Assembly (NCBI GenBank): GCA_002365595.1
Contig: DFAM01000025.1
Coordinates: 14,008-49,846 of the forward strand
Length of the DNA: 35,839 nt
Direction: 5' to 3'
From: Acinetobacter sp. UBA3106
GTDB lineage: Bacteria; Pseudomonadota; Gammaproteobacteria; Pseudomonadales; Moraxellaceae
The position numbers were made by a program, and so were the translations under genes. Under the pieces are notes generated by a model. That model ran no database searches, had not been told where the DNA came from, and worked only from the letters and a program-made list of their open reading frames with translations. This document shows positions 24,951-33,234 of this stretch, piece by piece. How positions within the stretch are numbered: position 1 is the first letter of the stretch; every line of letters begins with the position of its first letter.

Positions 24951-25103
24951 TTATCTAACTAAGCTATCAACACTAAGAGATGAAGTCATTACTTGGACAG
25001 CTTTGCTTACAGAATGATCTGCTTTGAATGCAGACTGAAAGGATTCAAGATAAACATAATCAATGCGGAATTTTATTTGTACGTGTTTATAAGAAAGGAA
25101 CAA
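24951..25103 (-). pseudogene. Possible gene remnant in a 467-base spacer
   Basis: In the spacer 24774-25240 the minus-strand frame ending at TAA 24951 reads DYVYLESFQSAFKADHSVSK followed by AVQVMTSSLSVDSLVR, a coding-like sequence with no ATG upstream (only a TTG at 25103). The frame is open to about 25182. It could be the 3' relic of a lost gene. No family recognised. Confidence 0.25.
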
Positions 25104-25154
25104 GCTGATAAAAATGATTCTAATCGGGGCTTTTTTCGAGTAGAGGTTTAAACA

Positions 25155-25199
25155 ATCACAATATGCAGATATTAAGTTTTAACATCTGTATATTGTGAT
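25155..25199. other. Long near-perfect hairpin
   Basis: ATCACAATATGCAGAT (25155-25170) pairs with ATCTGTATATTGTGAT (25184-25199) over 16 bp with a single wobble and a 13-nt loop. It has no T run on either side, so it is not a standard terminator. It lies about 40 bases beyond the stop of the small membrane protein gene. It could be an mRNA 3' end, an operator or a mobile-element end. Confidence 0.6.
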
Positions 25200-25240
25200 A
25201 GTTGTTTTATGACTAAAAGCTGAACCAATCTTAGAAAAAT

Positions 25241-25555
25241 TTATAAGGACTGGGTTTTATTAAAAAGCAGGTTCTGAGATTGGATAAGTTGGGTTAAAAC
25301 AATACCCAGCACCGAGGTCATCAGCATCATTTCCAACATCACATATTCTTGCACCGAGAAAAAACATAAGGCCAAGACAGCCAGACTACTATAGATATAC
25401 AGGGTATGTTGAACCCAAATTTTAAGGGTAATCCCAAGAAGGCCTGAACAAATAGCAATGTTCAGCATCTCTTCAATACCATTACGATGTAGGATAATGA
25501 TTAGGCTTAAGTAACTACAAACTAATCCCATCGTGATGAAAAGTTTTTTTAACAT
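25241..25555 (-). CDS. Hypothetical small membrane protein
   Basis: 104 residues with about four hydrophobic segments (residues about 5-22, 28-45, 50-67 and 72-90), so an inner-membrane protein. The ATG at 25555 follows GGAGAAAAGC, a good ribosome binding site. I recognise no family. It is divergent from the BLUF photoreceptor gene with about 220 bases between, so a shared regulatory region is possible, but there is no direct evidence for a joint role. A long hairpin lies beyond its stop. Confidence 0.75.
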   Translation of the reverse strand: MLKKLFITMGLVCSYLSLIIILHRNGIEEMLNIAICSGLLGITLKIWVQHTLYIYSSLAVLALCFFSVQEYVMLEMMLMTSVLGIVLTQLIQSQNLLFNKTQSL

Positions 25556-25775
25556 GCTTTTCTCCTGATTTTAGGTAATTATTTGTTTTGATTCCGCTAA
25601 ATCCATTTTAATATACCAAAAGGTAAAAAATAAGTTGTTTTGACCCATAGGCTTTGTAAGAAAGAAATTACATTTGATTGAAAAATGATCAATATTGGCT
25701 TAAATTGAACTTTAAAAATTAACCTGTGGACTAGATAAGCAATTTAAAACTCACACCAATATTTATAGGTGCTTT

Positions 25776-26249
25776 ATGCTCACCCAATTGTGTTATGCCA
25801 GTAGTCGTGTCGAATATAATAATGATTTATTACAGGATTTAAGCGACATTTTAGCTACCGCACGTGCTTTTAATCAGGTGCATGATATTTATGGTGTGCT
25901 GTATTATGCTGAAGGGATTTATTTTCAATGTTTGCAGGGTGAACAAAGTCAGTTAGAACAGCTATTTACACAGATTTCGAAGGATGCCCGGCATAATCAG
26001 ATCCACCGTTTTCCAGATCATGCCATTGAAGAAATTCACTTCAAGCAATGGTCGATGAAATATGTCAATCAGCATGGAAAAATCACCACCCTGTTTAAGA
26101 AAATGGGTTTAGATAAATTCTTGCCCCATCAGTTGAATGATCAGCAAATCAACCAGTTTCTAGACTTACTGTTAAGAATGGAAGAAAGCGGACATGCGAC
26201 AAAAGCCAAGGTAGGGATAAAAAACCGCGGCTATCAAAATTATTTTTAA
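25776..26249 (+). CDS. BLUF-domain blue-light photoreceptor, BlsA-like
   Basis: 157 residues, the size of Acinetobacter BlsA. The BLUF flavin pocket is complete: Tyr7 (LCYAS), Asn33, Gln51 (YFQCLQGE) and Trp92-Met94 (QWSMKY). The domain covers about residues 1-95; the C-terminal 60 residues form two helices and a basic tail with no output enzyme, so it acts by protein-protein contact. BlsA in A. baumannii controls motility, biofilm and iron uptake in response to light and temperature. The ATG follows ATAGGTGCTTT. It is monocistronic with a bidirectional terminator. The light role here is inferred from the family. Confidence 0.95.
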   Translation: MLTQLCYASSRVEYNNDLLQDLSDILATARAFNQVHDIYGVLYYAEGIYFQCLQGEQSQLEQLFTQISKDARHNQIHRFPDHAIEEIHFKQWSMKYVNQHGKITTLFKKMGLDKFLPHQLNDQQINQFLDLLLRMEESGHATKAKVGIKNRGYQNYF

Positions 26250-26278
26250 ATAAAAAGCCCACATGATGTGGGCTTTTA
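26250..26278. terminator. Bidirectional terminator, BLUF gene and mpl
   Basis: AAAAGCCCACA (26252-26262) and TGTGGGCTTTT (26266-26276), 3-nt loop. Confidence 0.88.
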
Positions 26279-26290
26279 ATATTTCAACAT

Positions 26291-27655
26291 CTAGGCTTTT
26301 AAAGCACGAATCAATTTCTGGTGTAATCCGCCAAAACCGCCATTCGACATAATTACCACAGCATCACCCTCACCTGCTTCACTTGCTACAGTTTTGATGA
26401 TGTCATCCAGGGAACGTGCCACAACAGCTTTGTTAGGTGCTGCATCAATCACCGGTTGCAAATCCCAGTCCAGCCCTTCTGGTTGATACCAGATCACTTC
26501 ATCAGCCAGACGTGCTGAATGAGCCAAGCCATCTTTATGGCTACCCATACGCATGGTATTGGAACGCGGTTCAATAATCGCCCAAAGTTTACGTTCACCT
26601 AGGCGTTTACGTGCGCCGTCCAAGGTCGTTTCAATGGCTGTGGGATGATGGGCAAAGTCATCATACACTTCAATGCCTTTTACCGTATCCAGCAATTCCA
26701 TACGGCGTTTCACGCCGCCAAAATTTGAAAGTGCTTCACATGCCGTTTCAATAGAAACCCCGACATGTTCCGCCGCTGCGATGGTCGCCAAGGCATTGGC
26801 CACACTGTGCTGCCCGGTCATATTCCACTTAACAATGCCTTTAACGATGCCATTTTCCAGCACTTTAAAATGTGAACCATCATTTGATAACTGTTCAGCA
26901 GAAAGCGATGCTTTCTCATTGGCATCCAATGAAGTGCGAACCACAGGTGTCCAGCAGCCCATGTCCAAAACTTCATCAATATTGCTTTCAGTAATTGGGG
27001 CAATAATGCGGCCTTCACTTGGAATAGTGCGGACTAAATGATGGAACTGTTTTTGAATTGCAGCCAGATCATCAAAGATATCGGCATGGTCAAATTCAAG
27101 GTTATTTAAAATCGCGGTTTTTGGATGGTAATGCACAAACTTGGAACGCTTGTCGAAAAAGGCAGAATCGTATTCATCCGCTTCAACGCAGAAATATTTT
27201 CCGCCACCTAAACGTGCGCTTTCACTAAAACCGAGCGGTACGCCACCAATCAAGAAACCGGGCTCTAAACCGGCTTGATCGAGTACCCACGCCAGCATCG
27301 TTGTGGTTGTGGTTTTACCGTGTGTTCCTGCAACGCCTAGCACATGCTTGCCTTGTAAAACATGATCGGCCAAGAATTGTGGACCTGAAATATAAGGCAG
27401 ACCTTCATTTAACATATATTCCACAGCATCAATGCCACGTTTCATGGCATTCCCGACAATCACCAAATCTGGATGTGGTTGCAAATGGCTGCGGTCATAG
27501 CCCTGCATTAAGCCAATACCTGCATTTTCCAGTTGGGTCGACATGGGTGGATAGACGTTCGCATCTGAACCCGTCACCTTATGTCCTAAATCACGTGCTA
27601 ATAATGCGAGCGAGCCCATAAAGGTGCCACAAATACCCAAAATATGCAGATGCAT
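26291..27655 (-). CDS. mpl: UDP-N-acetylmuramate:tripeptide ligase Mpl
   Basis: 454 residues from ATG 27655, with GGAG eight bases upstream; a GTG at 27670 overlaps that site. Mpl joins recycled L-Ala-D-Glu-meso-DAP to UDP-MurNAc, feeding peptidoglycan recycling in the cytoplasm. The Mur-ligase N-terminus (HILGICGTFMGSLALLARDLG) and the ATP loop GTHGKTTTT (110-118) are clear, with VEADEYDSAFFDKRSKF and YDDFAHHPTAIETTL as the family catalytic segments. The protein belongs to the same recycling theme as anmK and the transglycosylase in this window. Confidence 0.97.
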   Translation of the reverse strand: MHLHILGICGTFMGSLALLARDLGHKVTGSDANVYPPMSTQLENAGIGLMQGYDRSHLQPHPDLVIVGNAMKRGIDAVEYMLNEGLPYISGPQFLADHVLQGKHVLGVAGTHGKTTTTTMLAWVLDQAGLEPGFLIGGVPLGFSESARLGGGKYFCVEADEYDSAFFDKRSKFVHYHPKTAILNNLEFDHADIFDDLAAIQKQFHHLVRTIPSEGRIIAPITESNIDEVLDMGCWTPVVRTSLDANEKASLSAEQLSNDGSHFKVLENGIVKGIVKWNMTGQHSVANALATIAAAEHVGVSIETACEALSNFGGVKRRMELLDTVKGIEVYDDFAHHPTAIETTLDGARKRLGERKLWAIIEPRSNTMRMGSHKDGLAHSARLADEVIWYQPEGLDWDLQPVIDAAPNKAVVARSLDDIIKTVASEAGEGDAVVIMSNGGFGGLHQKLIRALKA

Positions 27656-27911
27656 GCGTTTTAACTCCACTGCTTTTTAGACACATCACGTTGTTGTTGG
27701 TGGTGTTGTCATTATCAATTCAATTTGAAAGCAACGATATCAAGGGTTTTGCGGAAAAGATAGTCTTTCTTGTATCTATTCATAGCATTGTATCCGGTAC
27801 TTTATATAGGTGTTAGATCAGGATTTCTGCGAACTAAAATCAGTCATGAAATCACATGCTTTTTTACAGGAAAAACGTAAAATATTGGCAGTTATTCCAG
27901 ATGAATTGACC

Positions 27912-28250
27912 ATGTACTTTGCCCTGCTACTTTTAATTATTTCCAACTGTTTTATGACGCTGGCCTGGTATGGTCATTTGAAGTTTTTACATGGTGCACC
28001 GCTTTGGCAAGCGATTTTATTTGGCTGGTTGATTGCCCTGCTGGAATATAGCTTTATGATTCCCGCCACTCGCCTGCTCGCACAACAAGGCTGGGCCGTG
28101 GGACAAATGAAAATTACCCAGGAAGTGGTGACTTTACTGGTTTTTGTGCCTTTTATGATTTTTCTGTTTAAACAACCCTTTAAACTGGATTATTTGTGGG
28201 CAGGCCTGTGTTTGGTGGGATGTGTTTATTTTGTATTTCGTAGCCAGTAA
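27912..28250 (+). CDS. DMT family protein (DUF486)
   Basis: 112 residues from ATG 27912 (MYFALLLLIISNCFMTLAWY), the start that gives the usual family length; in-frame starts at 27846 (ATG) and 27810 (GTG) add 22-34 residues and none has a strong ribosome binding site. Four membrane segments with the DUF486 hallmark SNCFMTLAWYGHLKFL in TM1, then YSFMIPATRLLAQQGW and MKITQEVVTLLVF. The family is related to the drug/metabolite transporters, function unknown. It lies between divergent mpl and purE; a spacer of about 180 bases follows. Confidence 0.85.
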   Translation: MYFALLLLIISNCFMTLAWYGHLKFLHGAPLWQAILFGWLIALLEYSFMIPATRLLAQQGWAVGQMKITQEVVTLLVFVPFMIFLFKQPFKLDYLWAGLCLVGCVYFVFRSQ

Positions 28251-28323
28251 ATTGGCCACTGCCCTATTTTCAGCTATTTCAATAAAAAAAATGAAAATAT
28301 CAGCCTGCTTGAGCTGTTAAATT

Positions 28324-28351
28324 TTGGTGAGATGAAAAATCAGTCTATAAT
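28324..28351 (+). promoter_or_regulatory. Putative purE promoter
   Basis: -35 TTGGTG (28324-28329), 16-base spacer, -10 TATAAT (28346-28351), about 78 bases before the purE start. Confidence 0.6.
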
Positions 28352-28429
28352 ATCGGGCTTGTGATTCATTTAAAGCTTGGCTCTTGTCGAGATTTATCCT
28401 TCCTTACATTCGTTTACGGAATATTTGCA

Positions 28430-28945
28430 ATGAATGCGGCTGCTGCACAAGACACTCAACCTCTTGTTGGAATTATCATGGGTTCCCAATCTGACTGGGC
28501 AACTCTGGAAAACACTGCCAATATGCTGAAACAGCTTGGCGTCCCATTCGAAGCGGAAGTTGTTTCTGCACACCGTACCCCAGACCGTTTATTCGAATAT
28601 GCGGAAACAGCACGTGAGCGTGGCATTCAGGTGATTATTGCCGGTGCTGGCGGTGCAGCACATTTACCAGGCATGTGTGCAGCAAAAACTGATTTACCCG
28701 TTCTAGGTGTGCCGGTGAAATCTTCCATTTTAAATGGCGTAGATTCTTTGCTTTCGATCGTGCAAATGCCGGCGGGTATTGCGGTGGGTACATTGGCGAT
28801 TGGTCCTGCGGGCGCAACCAATGCAGCAATTATGGCGGCGCAAATTTTAGGTTTAACACGCCCGGAAATTGCCAAAAATGTTGCTGAATTCCGTGCTGCG
28901 CAAACTGAAAAAGTGGCAAGCAAAAATATTCCTGGTCAAAACTAA
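28430..28945 (+). CDS. purE: N5-carboxyaminoimidazole ribonucleotide mutase
   Basis: 171 residues from ATG 28430, with GGAA nine bases upstream; the upstream extension to 28361 is not supported. The class I PurE rearranges N5-CAIR to CAIR in purine synthesis. Motifs: GIIMGSQSDW, VSAHRTPDRL and IIAGAGGAAHLPGM, with GVPVKSSILNGVDSLLSIVQ and the PAGIAVGTLAIG stretch. It is the first gene of a purE-purK pair, 27 bases apart, the normal bacterial arrangement in which PurK makes N5-CAIR and PurE uses it. Confidence 0.97.
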   Translation: MNAAAAQDTQPLVGIIMGSQSDWATLENTANMLKQLGVPFEAEVVSAHRTPDRLFEYAETARERGIQVIIAGAGGAAHLPGMCAAKTDLPVLGVPVKSSILNGVDSLLSIVQMPAGIAVGTLAIGPAGATNAAIMAAQILGLTRPEIAKNVAEFRAAQTEKVASKNIPGQN

Positions 28946-28972
28946 AGCCAAGCTTAAAACGGGACACATCTT

Positions 28973-30094
28973 ATGGATAAAACCATCGGTATTTTTGGTG
29001 GTGGTCAACTCGGCCGTATGATGGCGCAAGCTGCTCTACCGCTGAATATTCAATGCACCTTCTTTGAAGCCAATACAGATTGCCCTTCCGCAGCGCTGGG
29101 TCAGGTCATTTCAAGCAAAGCTGAAAATGGTTTACAACAGTTCATCGAAAGTGCAGATGTTTTCAGCCTTGAGTTTGAAAACACTCCACTGGCAGATGTG
29201 GATGTTTTAACCCAGCAAAAAGACTTGCATCCGCCACGTCAGGCTCTGGCAATTGCCCAGCATCGTCTGTCTGAAAAAGCCTTGTTTGATGAACTCGCAA
29301 TTCCAGTAGCGCCTTATAAAGCAGTGACTTCACTTGAGAGTTTGCAGGCTGCTGTTGCAGAACTTGGTTTACCCATCGTATTGAAAACCTCACGTGGTGG
29401 TTATGACGGTAAAGGGCAATTCGTTCTACGTTCAGCAGATCAGATTGATCAGGCTTGGGCAGAACTGGGTCCTGCCGGTGAACTCATTGCAGAAAGTTTT
29501 GTGACGTTCTCACGCGAAGTCTCAATCATTGCGGTACGTGGTCAAAATGGTGAGGTGAAAACCTGGCCATTGGCTGAAAATCATCATCACAACGGCATTT
29601 TGTCGCATTCGATTGTACCTGCGCCAAACAGCACAGATTTACAGCCGGTAGCACAAGACTACATCACTCGCCTGCTGAATCATTTGAATTATGTCGGTGT
29701 GTTGACGCTTGAGCTGTTTGTGACCGAAAAAGGCTTATACGCCAATGAGATGGCGCCACGCGTGCATAACTCGGGGCACTGGTCCATTGAAGGTGCGGTT
29801 TGCTCGCAGTTTGAAAACCACATTCGTGCGGTTGCGGGTTTGCCATTAGGTTCAACCGAAGTGGTGCGTCCAACGGTGATGATCAATATTATTGGTCAAC
29901 ATCCTAAGTCTGAAGATGTATTGGCGCTCAATGGTGCGCATTTACACCTTTATAATAAGACGGAACGTGAAGGTCGTAAAATTGGCCATATCACCTTGAT
30001 GCCGAATGACAGTGCTGAACTGACTACTTTATGCCGTGCATTGGCGAAAATATTGCCGAATCCACTGGCACTTAGCGAAGATATGAGCATTTAA
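28973..30094 (+). CDS. purK: N5-carboxyaminoimidazole ribonucleotide synthase
   Basis: 373 residues, an ATP-grasp enzyme that makes N5-CAIR from AIR, ATP and bicarbonate. Visible: N-terminal GIFGGGQLGRMMAQAALPL, the ATP-binding lid KTSRGGYDGKGQF, and ANEMAPRVHNSGHW with the catalytic metal ligands. The C-terminal domain ends HLYNKTEREGRKIGHITLM, typical of PurK. The ATG at 28973 follows purE by 27 bases. A terminator follows within 20 bases of the stop. Confidence 0.97.
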   Translation: MDKTIGIFGGGQLGRMMAQAALPLNIQCTFFEANTDCPSAALGQVISSKAENGLQQFIESADVFSLEFENTPLADVDVLTQQKDLHPPRQALAIAQHRLSEKALFDELAIPVAPYKAVTSLESLQAAVAELGLPIVLKTSRGGYDGKGQFVLRSADQIDQAWAELGPAGELIAESFVTFSREVSIIAVRGQNGEVKTWPLAENHHHNGILSHSIVPAPNSTDLQPVAQDYITRLLNHLNYVGVLTLELFVTEKGLYANEMAPRVHNSGHWSIEGAVCSQFENHIRAVAGLPLGSTEVVRPTVMINIIGQHPKSEDVLALNGAHLHLYNKTEREGRKIGHITLMPNDSAELTTLCRALAKILPNPLALSEDMSI

Positions 30095-30111
30095 ACGCAA
30101 GTTTGAATGAT

Positions 30112-30145
30112 AAAAAAGCGGTCATGCCTATGGCCGCTTTTTTTA
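30112..30145 (+). terminator. Terminator after purEK
   Basis: A stem of about 13 bp from AAAAAGCGGTCAT and ATGGCCGCTTTTT with one wobble and loop GCCT, followed by T residues. Confidence 0.88.
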
Positions 30146-30299
30146 TGCCTGCGGTTCAGGCATGATTGCGCCTCTTTTCTGGAAACACGCCGTTTATCGG
30201 AGCAAAATAGCAACTGTTGTACGTAATTTGTACAATGTTTTATAAATATACTGCATAAAAAACAAACAAATAGAATTGTCCTATATTCCAGTTTTATTT

Positions 30300-30722
30300 T
30301 TATAAAACGATGCAGAAATTTTTAAATTCAAAAGATAAAAATAAATTCAAACAATGAATTTAAATTTAAAACTTAGGTTTTGAATTTAAAAAAATATGAA
30401 TTCAAAAACACATTTAAGGATATAAATTCAAACTTTTGAATTTAAATTTATATATAAAAAATGCTAAAAAGCAGCTAAAACCGGTTTATCCACAGGTGGT
30501 TTGAATTTAAAAACGCACTTTAAATTTAAAACAATGAATTTAAATTCATAATCTGGAGATTTTTGAATTTAAAAATTTTAAAAACATGAGTTGTGGATAA
30601 CTTTTTAAATTTAAAAATAGAATATGAATTTAAAATGAAGAAAAATAAATTTAAATTTACGATTTGATTCAGAAACGCTGTGCTGATGGTGGTATGGTAA
30701 AAGCATAATTTAAATTCAAAGA
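30300..30722. repeat. Cluster of TTTGAATTTAAA-type repeats with two DnaA boxes
   Basis: The 642-base spacer 30095-30736 has no gene. From 30320 to 30720 there are about 14 copies or variants of TTTAAATTCAAA / TTTGAATTTAAA, for example 30321-30332, 30379-30390, 30500-30511, 30519-30530, 30536-30547, 30562-30573 and 30604-30615. Two perfect DnaA boxes are embedded: TTATCCACA 30486-30494 and TGTGGATAA 30592-30600, in opposite orientation, 92-106 bases apart. It lies directly upstream of an MltB-family gene. Same mixture as at 1.6 kb and oriC. Confidence 0.85.
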
Positions 30723-30736
30723 TCGTAAAGGATACT

Positions 30737-32023
30737 ATGCAGCGCTTAGCTTTCGTTTTAGGTTCAGTTTTCCTTGCCATGACTCAAGCCAATGCTGAGC
30801 TGATTATTAATGGTCAACCCGTTACAGTCACTTCAACCCCATCTGCAAATCAAGTTTTGACCTCACAAAATAATTTTCAGCAATGTATTGCAAACCTACG
30901 TAATCAAGCTGTGACTTCGGGAGTAAGTGGCTCTAGTTATGATCGCTATACACAAAATTTAGTGCCTGATTATTCCGTGATTGAAAAACTGAATTATCAA
31001 CCAGAATTTTCTACGCCAATCTGGGATTATTTATCCGGTCTGGTGGATGAAGAGCGCGTACAGCTCGGACGTCAAAAACTGGCTCAGCACCGTGAAGTTT
31101 TAAATCGTGTTGCAGCGGCCTATGGTGTGCCGGCTGAAACCGTAGTTGCGGTTTGGGGTGTGGAAAGTAACTTTGGTGACATTTCCGGAAGTTATCCTTT
31201 ATTGCAGGCTTTGGGGACTTTAAGTTGTGAAGGGCGTCGTCAGAGTTATTTCCGTGGAGAATTTTTTACCACGATGCGAATTCTACAACGCGGTGATTTA
31301 ACCGAGCAGCAAATGAAAGGCTCGTGGGCAGGGGCATTTGGTCATACCCAGTTTATGCCTTCAACCTATGAAGAGCTGGCGGTGGATTTTGATGGCGATG
31401 GCCGTCGTGATCTGGTGTCGAGTACCACAGATGCTTTGGCTTCAACCGCAAATTTCCTGAAAAAACGTGGCTGGCAAACTGGCATGCCTTGGGGTTTTGA
31501 AGTCAAAATTCCTGAAGGGATGTCTATTGCGGGCGAAAGCCGTCGTAATAAAAAGGCTTTGAGTAACTGGGTCAGCCAAGGGGTGGTGCGCGCTGACGGT
31601 ACACCATTAATTCAAGGTAATTTAACTGAATCATCCACTGCGGGCCTCATGGCACCTGCAGGCGCAAATGGACCGGTATTTTTAGTCTTCAAGAACTTTG
31701 ATGCTATATATAGTTATAACGCGGCAGAAAGTTATGCTTTAGCAATTGCGCATTTGTCTGATCGTTTACAGGGTCAGGGTGGGTTTAGTAAAGCCTGGCC
31801 TACTGATGATCCGGGAACATCGCGTGCTGAACGTCGCGAGATCCAGCAATTTTTATTGAATAAAGGTTATGCCATTGGTGCGGCAGACGGGTTGATCGGT
31901 GATAAAACCCGTCAAGCCATTCGCCAGGAACAAACGCGTTTGGGTTTAAGTCCAACCGGTCGTGCTGGTCAGCAAATTTTAAATGCTTTCCGCAGTGAAA
32001 ATGCTAAAAAGATGATGCAATAA
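30737..32023 (+). CDS. Lytic murein transglycosylase, MltB family, with peptidoglycan-binding domain
   Basis: 428 residues. A signal peptide (MQRLAFVLGSVFLAMTQANA) has no lipobox Cys, so the protein is periplasmic and not a lipoprotein as MltB is. The SLT_2/MltB domain has the catalytic Glu143 in WGVESNFG, and GAFGHTQFMPSTYEELAVDFDGDGRRDL. A peptidoglycan_binding_1 domain follows near residues 365-425 (IQQFLLNKGYAIGAADGLIGDKTRQAIR). It cleaves glycan strands to 1,6-anhydro-muropeptides, which AnmK and Mpl (also in this window) help recycle. ATG 30737 follows AAAGGATACT. The long DnaA-box repeat region lies directly upstream. Confidence 0.93.
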   Translation: MQRLAFVLGSVFLAMTQANAELIINGQPVTVTSTPSANQVLTSQNNFQQCIANLRNQAVTSGVSGSSYDRYTQNLVPDYSVIEKLNYQPEFSTPIWDYLSGLVDEERVQLGRQKLAQHREVLNRVAAAYGVPAETVVAVWGVESNFGDISGSYPLLQALGTLSCEGRRQSYFRGEFFTTMRILQRGDLTEQQMKGSWAGAFGHTQFMPSTYEELAVDFDGDGRRDLVSSTTDALASTANFLKKRGWQTGMPWGFEVKIPEGMSIAGESRRNKKALSNWVSQGVVRADGTPLIQGNLTESSTAGLMAPAGANGPVFLVFKNFDAIYSYNAAESYALAIAHLSDRLQGQGGFSKAWPTDDPGTSRAERREIQQFLLNKGYAIGAADGLIGDKTRQAIRQEQTRLGLSPTGRAGQQILNAFRSENAKKMMQ

Positions 32024-32047
32024 ATAATGATATAAAAGTATAGAACT

Positions 32048-32080
32048 AAAAAAGGTCTGCTTGATGCAGACCTTTTTTTA
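32048..32080. terminator. Bidirectional terminator, transglycosylase and anmK
   Basis: Perfect 13-bp stem AAAAAAGGTCTGC (32048-32060) and GCAGACCTTTTTT (32066-32078), 5-nt loop, between convergent genes. Confidence 0.9.
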
Positions 32081-32106
32081 TACTGAAGCTTTGCATCAAA
32101 AAATGC

Positions 32107-33234
32107 TTAAACTGCAGTCATGCTTCCCAAAAGACGATAGCCAGCTGCACCAGTGACTGCGGGTAAGTTACCGCTTTGCTGATTGACAAAACGCATAGCC
32201 AACCAGGCAAATGCAGTGGCTTCCACCCAGGTTGGGCTGAGTCCTAAATCGTCAGTGGTTTGTACTGTCCACTCGTGTTTGCGTAAACGCCAGCGCAGTT
32301 GCTCAAGCAGGTTCGAGTTATAGGCACCACCACCGCAGACATAGACTTCGCCAGTTGCCATTTCAGAACGGTAAATAGCTTTTTTAATGGCACGGGTGGT
32401 GAGTTTCATTAAGGTTGCCTGAACATTTTCAGGGGTATCTTCTAACTCATCATATTCAAGGTCATTGCGCCAATCGAGAATCTGTTCATCTAGCCATTCA
32501 AGGTTAAAGTCTTCACGGCCAGTACTTTTAGGGGGTTCTTTGGAGAAAAACTCATGCGCCTGCAAGCGGTCAAGCAGGCTGCGGATCGGTTGTCCGTAGG
32601 CTGCCCAGTTACCATTTTCATCATAAGGCTGACCGGTATAACGGTGACACCAGGCATCCATCAGGATGTTGGCAGGGCCGGTGTCAAAACCAAATACGTG
32701 TTCAGGCTTGCCCGCAGGCAACATACTGACATTGGCAATCCCGCCTAAATTCAGAATCACCCGATGAATGCTGTCATGCTGAAACAGGGCTTGATGAAAT
32801 GCAGGCACCAAAGGCGCACCTTGGCCGCCAGCTGCCATATCACGACGACGAAAATCTGAAATGACCGGAATCTGCGTCATTTCAGTAATAATGTTGGGAT
32901 CACCAATTTGCAAGGTGAAGCCATGTTCAGGACGGTGACGGATGGTTTGTCCATGCGAACCGATGGCTTTAATTTGACTGCGATCTAAGTGGTTGTTTTC
33001 AATGAGCGTATTAATACCCTGACCAATCATGCTGGCTAAAGCCACGTCAGCCTTACCCATACGGTCAATTTCATTATCGCCCGGTAGGGTGAGCGCCATC
33101 AGTTCATCACGAAGATCGGGATCAAATGGCAAGGTGAGGGTCGCATGAAGCTGTAAGGGATCAAAAGAAGCAGCAACAATATCGACACCATCCATGCTCG
33201 TGCCGGTCATTACCCCAATATAGATCGCTGTCAT
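32107..33234 (-). CDS. anmK: Anhydro-N-acetylmuramic acid kinase
   Basis: 375 residues from ATG 33234 (MTAIYIGVMTGTSMDGVDIV), the family start; the longer frame to 33285 is not supported. AnmK hydrolyses and phosphorylates 1,6-anhydroMurNAc to MurNAc-6-P in cell-wall recycling. The ATP-binding GTSMDG is at residues 11-16, the catalytic segment DFRRRDMAAGGQGAPLVPAF follows, and FGFDTGPANILMDAW and VCGGGAYN complete the acetate/sugar kinase fold. It is divergent from tyrS with only 81 bases between starts, and partners functionally with mpl and the transglycosylase. Confidence 0.97.
   Translation of the reverse strand: MTAIYIGVMTGTSMDGVDIVAASFDPLQLHATLTLPFDPDLRDELMALTLPGDNEIDRMGKADVALASMIGQGINTLIENNHLDRSQIKAIGSHGQTIRHRPEHGFTLQIGDPNIITEMTQIPVISDFRRRDMAAGGQGAPLVPAFHQALFQHDSIHRVILNLGGIANVSMLPAGKPEHVFGFDTGPANILMDAWCHRYTGQPYDENGNWAAYGQPIRSLLDRLQAHEFFSKEPPKSTGREDFNLEWLDEQILDWRNDLEYDELEDTPENVQATLMKLTTRAIKKAIYRSEMATGEVYVCGGGAYNSNLLEQLRWRLRKHEWTVQTTDDLGLSPTWVEATAFAWLAMRFVNQQSGNLPAVTGAAGYRLLGSMTAV

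Noticed and set aside
30300..30720. CRISPR array
   Set aside because: The repeats are short, palindromic, irregularly spaced and lack unique spacers, and no cas genes are near.
30526..30780. 84-residue ORF on the minus strand in the repeat region
   Set aside because: Rich in Phe, Leu, Asn and Lys because of the TTTAAATT repeats; no coding signs.
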